A DNA stretch of 64,000 bases from Phoebastria nigripes (taxonomy: Eukaryota; Chordata; Aves; Procellariiformes; Diomedeidae): NCBI GenBank assembly GCA_035582835.1, contig JAYKAV010002788.1, positions 3,651,049 to 3,715,048 on the forward strand, in the 5' to 3' direction. Positions 38,537-64,000 of the stretch are shown in pieces (within the stretch, counting starts at the first letter, position 1; each line of letters opens with the position of its first letter). The notes below the pieces were generated by a model. The model saw nothing but the letters and a program-made list of their open reading frames with translations, did not search any database and was not told the origin of the DNA. The position numbers and the translations under genes were made by a program.

Positions 38537-38567
38537 GCGGAGGGGGATGGGGGGGTGGGGGGGGGGT
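38537..38567 (+). other. G-run cluster, possible G-quadruplex
   Basis: Runs of three to ten G separated by single bases (GGGCGGAGGGGG then ATGGGGGGGTGGG...). It sits about 200-350 bases before the probable transcription start. Confidence 0.6.
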
Positions 38568-38947
38568 GCGGTGTCACGTAGGCCGCGCTCGCGCACCCCG
38601 CCCCGCCCAACGGCTCCGCGGCTCTACAGCCCCGCACGTGCGCCTTGTTTGGGAAGCGGGGCCACCGGCCGCGACGCCGCCGCGCCTGCGCGGGGAGGCG
38701 GGGCTCGCGCTCCCCGCCCCCCACCCCACCCCGCCGCTGCCGGAGGACGAGGCGGCCTGGGCGCGCGTGCGCAGCTGCGGCCGTTGCTGGCGGGGCTGAG
38801 CCGGGCCGGGGCGCTGGTGGCTTGTCCGCTTCCCTCCCGGCCCGCCCGCCCGCCCGCTCGGCTCTGCCGGGCCTGCCGGGCCGTGAGCCTCCGCTGGTCA
38901 GCACCGTCCCCGGGCAGGGGAGGACAAGGGGGCTCGCCGCTCCCGAA

Positions 38948-54833
<15,886 letters not shown>

Positions 54834-54878
54834 AGAAACAAAACACAAAATCACAAATACTCACTTTAGATACAGAAG

Positions 54879-56246
54879 GTAAGGTTAGAAAAATCTCAGG
54901 GTGTTGGGTAAATTACCATATTTCATAAATGTGCTGTATCGAGTGCTTGGCTTTTTCACAGTTAGCCTGTAAAGTAACATAGAATATAGTGAAATAATGC
55001 ACAGTAGAATGGATTTTTTTTTTATACTTTGATTTTTTTTTCTACCATCTGCCCACTAAAGCAAGACTAGTGCTCTTACTGAAGTATTTATAGATCTTTG
55101 CTTACTCTGAGTAATGCTGTGGAAAACGTCGGAAAATTCTATATTCCTGAAATGCATTATTGCCCTAATAGTTACCTAATCCACTATAGAGAAGGTGATT
55201 CATTTCTGTTGTATCGTGGACAAATATTACTAGAAATGAGAATTCACAAAATGTATGGTGCAGTATCATGTCCAAAGCTATTATATAGTCTTTTCTGAAA
55301 ATATGAAATTTAAAGACTGAGACTTGTAAGTTAAAGATAATACTGGATTTCAAACTTCCACTTTTTTTTTCCCCCCACCTAAAACCAGCCCAAAGTGGTT
55401 CTGATTCCTGTCTGCTATGAGCAGAAATGTGGACAAGATAATAGTAGTATTTGCTGCTTAAGCAGTGTTGTCATCTGAAGTAGCTCTTCTAGGGCTGTTG
55501 CAGCCTATNGAACAGGTGTGCAGTCTTCTAGAAGTCTTCCAAAGACATTCTTCAGAGGAAGAGAGGAACAGATTTTTCCCTTTAGCAGTAGTAGGGGAAG
55601 AGACCTAAAAGTCACATAACCTGCTCCCAAGAACAGCTTGGTGGTTAGTCTTTCTTATAAACAGTTGTCCTTAAGACACCTCTCAATATTCATGGATTTT
55701 ACTTGACTCCTTGCAGTATCTAAGTGGCTGTTAGGACAGTCCTTTCTCCCTCACTCAGTGAGGGTAATTAAGGAATTGCTGTGTAGTTAATTATTCTGAT
55801 ATCATTAATCATTATTTCTCTAATACAAGGACAGCGATACCAAATTAAACAAGTACTGCAGGCATAGTTACTGCATCATTTTTACTGTATTCATTTTTCA
55901 TCAGTTTGAGCAGTGTACACCAGCAGAAGCTTTACGGAACGTTAAATAAGGCAGCATATAATTCTACATTCTCATATTTTGTTCTATATTCCGTGAGCTT
56001 AGCTCCCAATTAGAGCTCAGAATTTTAAATAATGGATAGGAATCCTTGAACTCCTTTTCTCCCTTATTTTCCTCCTATAAAATACTGTCTTTCAACTAAG
56101 AGACTGCTGGAAAAGGGCATTAATTTAGTCCAGCTTTGGTACAGCTCTACAGGAGTGAATAGTTATTGATCTTATTTCATTTCAGGAGTTGAGTTTTCAG
56201 ATTGATCAGCTGTAGATAATTGATGGAGTTCTTGTGTATTTTACAG
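54879..56246 (+). other. RAB4A: probable intron inside the RAB4A 3'UTR
   Basis: The donor AGAAG|GTAAGG at 54879 matches consensus closely, and TTCTTGTGTATTTTACAG at 56229-56246 is a good acceptor. Removing it would give an eighth, wholly non-coding exon. The stop codon would lie 45 nt before this junction, too close to trigger nonsense-mediated decay. I recall mammalian RAB4A as an eight-exon gene, which fits. Without splicing the stretch would simply be 3'UTR. Confidence 0.6.
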
Positions 56247-57486
56247 CTGTCCTTGCAAATGGTGTTTGAAGAAACAGAAAAGCTTGAAGGCTATGCAGTT
56301 TTTAAAAACATCTTTCCACGGTCTACAAACAGAGCAGACCACTGCTGACAGAAAGGTGTACGTGTGGTGGGGGGCAGGAATGTTCACGTGACACACAGGT
56401 CTGCAAAGTGAACTTGGTAATTCGGTGGACAATATTAAGACTCATATCTGTATGTAAACGTTTTCCATTACCTATTTTTGTTCTTTCACTTCTAGTTTAA
56501 AGCATTGCTATATACTGTAAATAATGTAACAGTAAATTTACAAAGCATGGTATACTTATGTATGCTGATAGAATGTTGCACTACAAGCAGTTTAATATTT
56601 TATTTTTTTATCATATAAACAAATTTAACTGAGTTGGGCTTTGTCATGTTTGTTTGCTGCACAATAGTTTATATTTATGACCTGAATTATAAAACCACTG
56701 GCACTGTCAGTGAGGGGTTGTTGTTTTAGTCTTTCCTACATAGTTTGCCATGTTCTAACAAGCTGTTGACATGACTGATTGTCAACATATGGTTAGGACC
56801 CATACTTATGTTTACTAATATGTCAAGTTGGAAAAGTAATTTTTATTGATGTTCACATATCCTATTTTATCACAGTTCTTAAATAATTTCTGAAGCTCTT
56901 TTATCAAATTTCGGAAGTTTAGAAAAAATACTTTTAAGTCTCTCAAATGGCTGTTGACTGGCTTGGATTTTTTTTCTTGGTCCTGATGTTTTGTATAGCA
57001 CTGGCATCACGAAGGTGGAGTGTGTACGTGAACAGAACTGGTCATCTTCTGTGTGTGTTGCAATTCTCGGGCAGGGGCATGGGCTTACGGAGAATTACCA
57101 CAGTAGGAGTTCTCCTAACCTCTTATCACAAACAGAGCAATCAGCTGTGGAAATGTGATCTCTGTTGAAGCATACCTGGTGAGGTACAAACTGAACCCAA
57201 ATGGGTTTTTCTAAAGTATCCTCAATGTATGAAGTTTAAAATACTAATTTCTTTTTCTTAAACATTCATAAAGTACAATTAAGAACTTGAATTTTAAAAT
57301 TGGGAACTTACAGTCTGTCTTGCTGGAGCTCTACCTTTGAACTTCATGTAAATGCACTGTATGTAATGCTGTCCACATTGCCCCCAGGAGACTTGTGTAA
57401 TGGAAGGAAAAAAACAAGTGTACTACTTATCTAGTTCTGTCTTCCTGTGAAACTCATCAAGGGGGATTTCAGCCTTGGTACTGATT

Positions 57487-57501
57487 CCCCCCCCCCCCCC
57501 C
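57487..57501 (+). repeat. C15 homopolymer in the RAB4A 3'UTR
   Basis: Fifteen C bases in a row, flanked by ordinary AT-rich UTR. It is a possible poly(C)-binding protein site, and a place where assembly length may be unsure. Confidence 0.93.
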
Positions 57502-59606
57502 ATGTTAAAACACACAATTCAGACTTTCTTTCCTGCCCTCTTTTTATTGTGGGGAAGAGGCAGAGGGTCCAAGAGCAAACCACAAGTATTGCATATCATT
57601 TTTATGGTGCCATGACAGCTGATTAGGTAAGAAAGAGACCTGTGGCTTTTGTTTTGCCAGATAAGGAGCTGCAGAACTAAGCTAGTGTTTCTGGAGGTAG
57701 CTGAATTCAACCAATTGAGCGGGCAATTTCACTTGCACTGATGGAAATCACTAGTGACATTTTTACTTAGTTACTTGTGTAACTAGAAATGGGATGTCTG
57801 CTTGGAAGTGCAAATTAACACAAAATAATTAATTTGATCAGAACCCAGTATTGAAATTCCAAGGTCACACATGCTTTATTATTTTCTAATATGAATCTTT
57901 TCTATTTAAGGGTCACTTGTCAAATGCATGTTTAAAAACTAAACCAGAAAACTGAACTGATGCTGTAATGTAGAGGGCAGTTAAAGCACAAGAGCAAAGC
58001 AAGAATGCTACACAGAGGTATACCATCTTTCATGGAATTGGAATTGTGTTTAAAACTATTCCCTTTGTCCTGACACTTTTGGCTCAAAGGGATGCTTATC
58101 TGAAAATTATACACCTTAAGTCATCTCTGAATTAAAAGGAATTCAGTTTGCTTTGTACTTGAAAAGCCTAGGTTTAGTTTAAAAAGGCTGTTGGGTCCAA
58201 AGACTTTCACATTATATCTCTCTCCTATGTATCTTGTTATATTTAAGATGGGATTTGTTATGTAACTGATAACAATTATTCCCAAGGAGTATTCTCTTCC
58301 TGGTAAGAATGTAAAGTATTTTTGAAGCAGCTTAACTGTGCATTTACCAGAACATCAAAGAACACCAAAGAAACTTACCTGTCTTAATCCTCACTCAATT
58401 TATTTTGGCTTCCACTACTCAGAACTGGAAGTAATTACCAAAAGCAAGTCCTGGGAGGTAGATGTTGGATGTAGTTGTTCTCTCAGCCAGTCCAAATGGT
58501 GCATTACTAACTGAGATGTGTTGTGCTTCTGCCAGAGTTGGGGAGGGGAGGGTGTTGGTTCTGAAACCCCAAACCAGTTCTGGAATGCTGGGAAAAGATG
58601 AGATTTGGGGGAGTCCGTTTATCCCCTTACCACAATCTAATCAGGTTTCTTGGTACACTGACAAAAGTGAAAACTGAGCACTTATTTATCAGCTGGGACA
58701 TAGCACAAATAAAGGTAAAGGTCTCTCTCCTGTCACTGTTACAGTGGTTGAAGTGGCATTGGCTGTTGATCAAAACTACTTTCCATTATTACAGTAGCAG
58801 TTGAAAGGAGCAGGAACTGTTACCAATTCTGTTGCTTTTAAATAGAAATTTTAGGGGTTTGGCAGGAATTTGCTTATACTTCTTCCTGTCCTTTTCCCTT
58901 TACATACAAGGCTGGCCTCTTTTGTATACTCAGTTCTTAAATTGTTTTGGTCCAGTGTCTGTGGTTAAGAAGCAGTAAGCACAGTTTTATTCTTTCTGTA
59001 ACCAACTGTCTTAAGCTGTCCCCTTCCTACCTGGAAGGAAAGAATAGTGTCATTATAATAAGTTTTGACATATTTTTACCATTTTTTTAATGTATACTCT
59101 TACTGTATATACATTAACCAGGTTAATGTGCATGTTTTATAGTATCACAACCTTGTATGCTGCATCTCGCATTTTAAAAGGAAACTTTCTAAAATGGCAA
59201 CTCATGAGGGAAATACTGTTGGAAGCAATGGCTCTCACCAGTGCAAGCTATATTGTTTACTATTTCTCCTCTGAGGATTTTTATTTCTGAAAATAAACAT
59301 CATGTTAACAACAGCCCTAGAGCAGCTTTTAAGCTTTAGCATTATAGTTCACACAGCAAACCAAACCTAGCTCACCTAAACAGTAAGTGATAAATAGGTT
59401 AAATTATGTATGGTTTTATCAAGCAAGCTGGCTTGGAGTTTTACATGAAAAAATTCTGGGTACCTATATACTAGGATTTTATTGGATGTGGAGCTTTAGC
59501 TGATGAGACCTTTAAAAGATTTAAATGTCTTACTAAAGCCAGTGTCTTGCCTTTTAATGAGTCTGTTGGCCTACACTATTTCATTTAATGCTTGTATCTA
59601 GCACCA

Positions 59607-59612
59607 AATAAA
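59607..59612 (+). terminator. RAB4A: distal poly(A) signal of RAB4A
   Basis: AATAAA followed by a T-rich/GT-containing tract (TTGATTTTCTAGGTGTC), the usual layout for cleavage at about 59625-59635. Proximal alternatives are at 58708-58713 and 59292-59297. Confidence 0.6.
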
Positions 59613-59635
59613 GAATCTTTCTTGATTTTCTAGGT

Positions 59636-60800
59636 GTCTTACAGTAAATTCTATTTACTTGTACAAGTTTTGCCTGCTATGTGAAGTCCATAACATGACA
59701 AACCTTAGATGGTCTTGAAAAAACACTTCTGCTAAATTCATTGCATAGTCAATGTGTGGCTAAGAAAGCAGCAGCAGCTGCTAAAGGAGCTGGAGTGCCT
59801 CAGTGTATTTCCTAGGAGCAGGGACCTCACTGCACTCTGGTAGCAGCTTTGCCCATGGCATGAGAGGGCCCTAACCCTGCAACACTGCTGCTGCCACCCC
59901 CTGTTAGAGAGGAACAATACATTGCTTCCCTCCTGTGCCCTTGAGAGGTTATGGCTGCAAAGGTGCCCTTACTTTCCTTGTGTCAGAGAGATCTGTCTAG
60001 ATCTGAGAATGTGGCTTCAGAAGTTAAGGCTTTGAAAACCTAAAGCAAGGGGAAAATACAGAATGTATTTGCACTTATAACTTCTCCAGACTATTAGGCA
60101 ATTCACAGTTGACCCACTCTTGTCTGTTCTTTGTATTAACTAGGTACCTTATGGCTCAAAAGTACACAGCTTCCATAAGTCCTTAAAAAAAGGAATGCTA
60201 TAAAAAAAACCCAATTACTCTGTGCAACTCATTTGCATTATATTCTATATGGTGAAAGAATTAAACACTATAAAAATCTAAAAGAAATACACTGTAAATT
60301 CACAGAGTAAAAATACCAGGTAGCTTTAATTGTTTCCTTCATTTACTGTAGAACCAGCAACATACAGAGCTTCAGTGGAGCCATTCTTTAATAGCTTAAC
60401 TTTTCCTATTTGCAAGATTATACTTGTTCTTAGTGATGCAGCTTCCTGTTTTTTCCCATGTTACCCTCTTTTTCCAAAGTTCTAAATTAAGATTCCCAAA
60501 GGCTTCAGCATGCATAGCACTTCAGATAGCTATTTTATTTTTTCCTTGTTAGTGGTAGAAAAAGCCAGTCAGATTGGGAAAGTTACAGGAGAGTTACAGG
60601 AAGAACATAGAAGACAAGCTCAGCTCTCAACTGGACTTGTAACTGTAATCTATCCCTTTACCCAACACCAGTCATTACAGAAGCTTGTCACTTTCTGGAA
60701 GAGAATATATGGGACAAGCAGAAGCCACAGTTTGCATGCAGGGACTAAAGCACCCTGTAACAGAAAACCTGAGACCCCAAAAAACACAGTACAAGCAGTC
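59636..60800. other. short intergenic stretch between convergent 3' ends
   Basis: AT-rich with no supported gene. A GC-richer patch at about 59760-59960 stands out but holds no exon signal I can defend. A plus-strand open frame from 60510 to 60899 has no recognisable content. Confidence 0.45.
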
Positions 60801-63260
60801 AAGGGCACTTTGTGTCACTCATTTTATTCCCATATACAACTTGACACTACACTATTAAATATAGACAATACAGAAGCATTAAAAACAAATACTGTTTAAA
60901 AACTTTAAAAAACACATATTGCTTCAAGCTTAGATGGTATTTCCCTATAGTTTTTAAAGTGAATTCAGTGCTAACAATAGCTGAGGCAGCTTCCCATTCA
61001 ATTGTACCCCTAATTTTACAGGGGCTACTGTCAAGGTGTTGAGTTAAGCTCCATATATGGCTTTGCTGCTGAGTGCACTAACAGAGCTGGAAAATAAACT
61101 GGAACATCCAGGTTACCACACATAAGGCCCTCAGATTGCTAGCTCTTGGTCGCTATCACAGTAAAAAAAAAAAGGGGCCTTTATAGTTCAGTGGCACTGC
61201 ATTATACCATAAAAAAAAAAAAAAGAGAGAACAGATCACTTCCCTACATGTTAAAAATGTGATTAAAATGTGCATTTGCTACCTGGATAAAATTCTTACC
61301 AAAAATTCAGGTCTGTCCCTCAGTTTTGTTAAGTTTGGCTCTAAGTTTAGCTATCACCTTGACTATCTCAGCTTCCACTGAAGAAGTCCGTAATTTGTAG
61401 TTGCAAAGATGTGACAGCAGTGACTGAACAGGCATGCTACTGCATTTTACAGGGACATTCTATGCAGTTTTCATTGTAACATTTTACATTGTAAACACTA
61501 GTCTTCACAACACTATAGTTAAATTGCAGCATTACACATAGTAAGTCTTGTTTCACTTAGGCTAAGTACTTTCAGAAACAAAAAGGAATAAACAGTTATT
61601 TTAATGAAGACTTTGGACAACTAAGTATTTACTGTGTTCTTACAAAGTTCTACTTCTAAAACAGGAGTGAGAAGTGTTCATCACTTGGCTGAATTCAAGA
61701 GTCCATGCAAGACAAAGTTTAGAACTTCCTTAACTGATAGGGTGACATTTACTAGGTTTTTCCATTTTTTAGTGAGTCCCATTTGATGCAAAACAGCCAC
61801 CTCCTGTAAGAATCTATGGAATATAGTTAAAGCTTTTACACTTGAAAAGTTCTGCTTTCCAAGTCAATTGGCTTTTCATTTGTTAGCATCAACACACTAA
61901 AATAACAGTTTTCCAGATTTCAGCCTGGCACATGCCAAATATTTTGCATATACAACTTGCAGTGATCAGAACTATACTATTTCACATAGTCTATGCAAAA
62001 CTACTAGCCTTTTTTTAGTCAAATAATGCCCAAATGCAGGAAGGCTACCTGATTTGCAGAATAATTTACCCCTCACTTCAGGCATTATATTACTTAAACC
62101 AAGAGAATACCAACATAGCACCCAGGATTATTTTTAGCTATAGACCATTTGAAAAAGCACAAGTGACTCACATGACCTGATCAGTGCCACTACTGTCTTC
62201 TAGCAAATTGTTTTGGTGGGGAACAGCTCTTGACCAGACAAGGATAAGAACTAGATCATTTCCTCAGTACACAGCAGCCTTGATGCCGTTGAAGATTCTC
62301 ATGCTCTGTACAACACCTGAACAAGCCTGTTTGAGATGTTTTAAGTTTGGTACCCAGTATCCAAGGCAGAAGACGTTTAAGCCTTCTATCATTATTGGAA
62401 AGACCAACATCTAATGGGAGATCCATCTTATGCAAAAATGGGTACTTAAGGCAGGCACATAGTCATTTTGGCTCCTCCATTCTCAGTGGGAAGAGAGAAC
62501 TGTAGAAGCTGTCTTTGAAAGCATGGCAAGATGAGTCCTGCCCTAGACAATCAAGGAAACTGTTTAATGTGACAAAATGCACTGAGGGCACAGTCCATCT
62601 GCTGTAGTTACATAAAGCCTACAAAGCCTGTGGGCAACAGGAACAGGCAGAGTTTTTATTGAATAAGGCTGTTAAACACTACTCAGTTAGTGCTTTGATA
62701 CTGTTGTTCAAAGCTAGGGTGGATTTCTGAATTGAAACAGCATCAGAAGCAACTTAAGCATATTTACAGCGGCTATTTAAAGAGGAAAACAGCATAAAAG
62801 GAAATAAAAAGAATCTCATGTGGAATACAGGCATCCTCTGGAATAATTTGCCTCAGTTTTGGGCACTGTTCTAATGGTTTAGGAATTTCTAGCCTGTGGT
62901 TTACTTAAAAGTTGGAATACAGTAATTTTGCTATGTTTAAAACATACTTAATCATACTTTGCCTTCCCAGACTTAAAAACTGTAAGATCTCTAGTAGGTA
63001 GCCTGAACAAGAGTTGTCTGTATTTTTACAGCTTTATGCTTAAAAGGCAGGTAAAAATCAGATTATAATTTCATGGATTCTAGGACATCTTAGTAACATT
63101 AAAATTGAGAGTAATGAAACCTTTACTGATGTAATGTAATTAACACTAGGAGGCAGCAGTGCTTGGTCCCTTTGCATGATTGATTTCTTTCAATAACACT
63201 TACAGTCAAACTTTTCACTAAGCATGTAACTGTGTTGCAGTAGTAATTCTAGAGTCCTGC
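60801..63260 (-). other. probable 3'UTR of a convergent minus-strand neighbour
   Basis: About 2.5 kb without an open frame worth naming on either strand. At the left edge the minus strand has AATAAA (60823-60828) with a GT/T-rich tract after it (TGTGTTTTTTGGGGTC), the expected end of a minus-strand transcript. In human the gene beyond RAB4A in this orientation is CCSAP. Synteny therefore suggests its 3'UTR, but no CCSAP coding sequence is visible in the window. Confidence 0.35.
60823..60828 (-). terminator. minus-strand poly(A) signal
   Basis: AATAAA on the minus strand, followed within 40 bases by a GT-rich tract. It supports a convergent transcript ending near 60800. Confidence 0.45.
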
Positions 63261-63350
63261 TTACTCACTGAGATTGTGGAATGAAGCTAAGACTAGTGCA
63301 GGTTTCTGCTGCAGAAGTGCAAGTGCGCTTCCTGTGAGAAGGTGTCCAGT
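63261..63350 (-). other. minus-strand exon-like block ending in a stop
   Basis: On the minus strand an acceptor GTGTTTTGCAG ends at 63351 with a branch-like TTAAC upstream. A 29-codon open stretch follows, reading TGHLLTGSALALLQQKP... and ending NLSE before TAA (63263-63261). The block is GC-richer than its surroundings. It does not look like the known CCSAP C-terminus and I do not recognise it. It may be the end of another gene's or isoform's coding part, or UTR, or chance. Confidence 0.2.
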
Positions 63351-64000
63351 CTGCAAAACACAAGCTTTGAAACAGTTAAACTGAGATAACCAACATATGT
63401 AACTAACACACACCACATCTGAACAAAACTTTGAAGCTCACAACTACAGCAATAATCTGCCTAAAGCTTAGTTATCAAACTGAAAAAATTAATTTACAGC
63501 AGCTTGAGGAAAAAAAAAACCCACTGAAGATCTCACAAACAATTACTGTCTTTACTATGTAGAAGTAGGACCTACAAAGTAAGAGTGTGCAAACTCCATT
63601 ATATATTCTTGTTTACTAAAGGGTACCCTCTCCTCCTTCCCCTAGCCCTCACTGCCCCCCAGTGAGGAGTTCTGCACCAATTTTGAGAGGCAGAAAGCTT
63701 CTCAGGACTTCATCTACAAGTTTTATCAACATGGTTTTCAAGTTTAAAACCTTTAACAGTATACTTGTACAATACCACCAAATGGAATGCATATTGCACT
63801 CTGACCCCCACTGAGCATAACAGATATTCTTAAGTGTTAAAAATAGACTTCACTAGACAGGAGCCAGCCCTCTCCTTCAATAAACTGCCATTTACATGAT
63901 TAAGCATTAAGTATGACCACAAGCTTAATACAGGGGTACAACTTGATAAGGGTAGGACAAGCAACTGCTTATTGAGCAGCAGCTATCAGATAATGATTGT
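63351..64000. other. end of window, no gene recognised
   Basis: AT-rich DNA with a C-rich patch (63630-63660). No coding exon is supported. It may be intron or 3'UTR of a minus-strand gene lying beyond the window. Confidence 0.45.

Larger units (their letters stand above)
56247..59635 (+). other. RAB4A: RAB4A 3'UTR, probable exon 8
   Basis: AT-rich, with no coding frame of note. It contains Pumilio-type UGUANAUA sites (56516-56523 and 59104-59111), a run of 15 C (57487-57501), and several possible poly(A) hexamers: ATTAAA 58131, AATAAA 58708, 59292 and 59607. Several 3' ends are therefore possible. The 3' limit given assumes use of the last hexamer. Confidence 0.55.

Noticed and set aside
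60510..60899. 129-codon plus-strand open frame between RAB4A and the window end
   Set aside because: No recognisable content, and it overlaps the minus-strand poly(A) signal region. No exon or promoter signals.

Overview
This is bird nuclear DNA. It carries CR1 LINE copies with their 8-bp ATTCTATG-type 3' tails, an LTR retroelement fragment of a type common in birds, and a vertebrate gene with large GT-AG introns. The recent CR1 copies look like the CR1-J type and the LTR resembles families abundant outside the galliforms. I therefore lean to a neoavian bird, but that is inference. Scattered single n bases suggest a draft or consensus assembly.

The one certain gene is RAB4A, on the + strand. 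Its CpG-island promoter lies around 38.3-39.3 kb and its seven coding exons run from 38948 to 54833. The spliced reading frame is 218 codons plus stop, with every junction keeping phase, all GTPase motifs present and a C-terminal CGC prenylation motif. A strong splice donor 45 nt after the stop and an acceptor at 56246 suggest an eighth exon holding only 3'UTR, with poly(A) signals up to 59607-59612.

Region by region: 1-38 kb is a gene-poor stretch upstream of RAB4A. It contains the LTR retroelement fragment (about 5.15-6.25 kb, minus), a short CR1 3' end (10.42-10.52 kb, plus), a 5'-truncated CR1 with a broken reverse-transcriptase frame (13.22-14.18 kb, minus), microsatellites near 16.3 kb, and AT-rich single-copy DNA (26.5-29.5 and 34.4-35.1 kb) that looks like conserved non-coding sequence. 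Unidentified gene-like signals include a strong terminal-exon candidate at 23285-23380 with poly(A) signals, a TATA box at 23512, an open stretch with good splice sites at 24.5-25.1 kb, an isolated exon-like block at 1853-1990, and a 261-codon minus-strand open frame at 33521-34306. None of these is proven.

38-60 kb is RAB4A, with an older CR1 relic in intron 6. From about 60.8 kb to the end there is no clear gene. A minus-strand poly(A) signal near 60825 suggests the 3' end of a convergent neighbour; in human the neighbour in that place and orientation is CCSAP. A short minus-strand exon-like block ends at 63261.

No tRNA, rRNA, CRISPR or operon-like feature was seen. RAB4A acts alone here: its product controls rapid recycling from early endosomes, and the surrounding DNA is regulatory sequence, introns, UTRs and decayed repeats.
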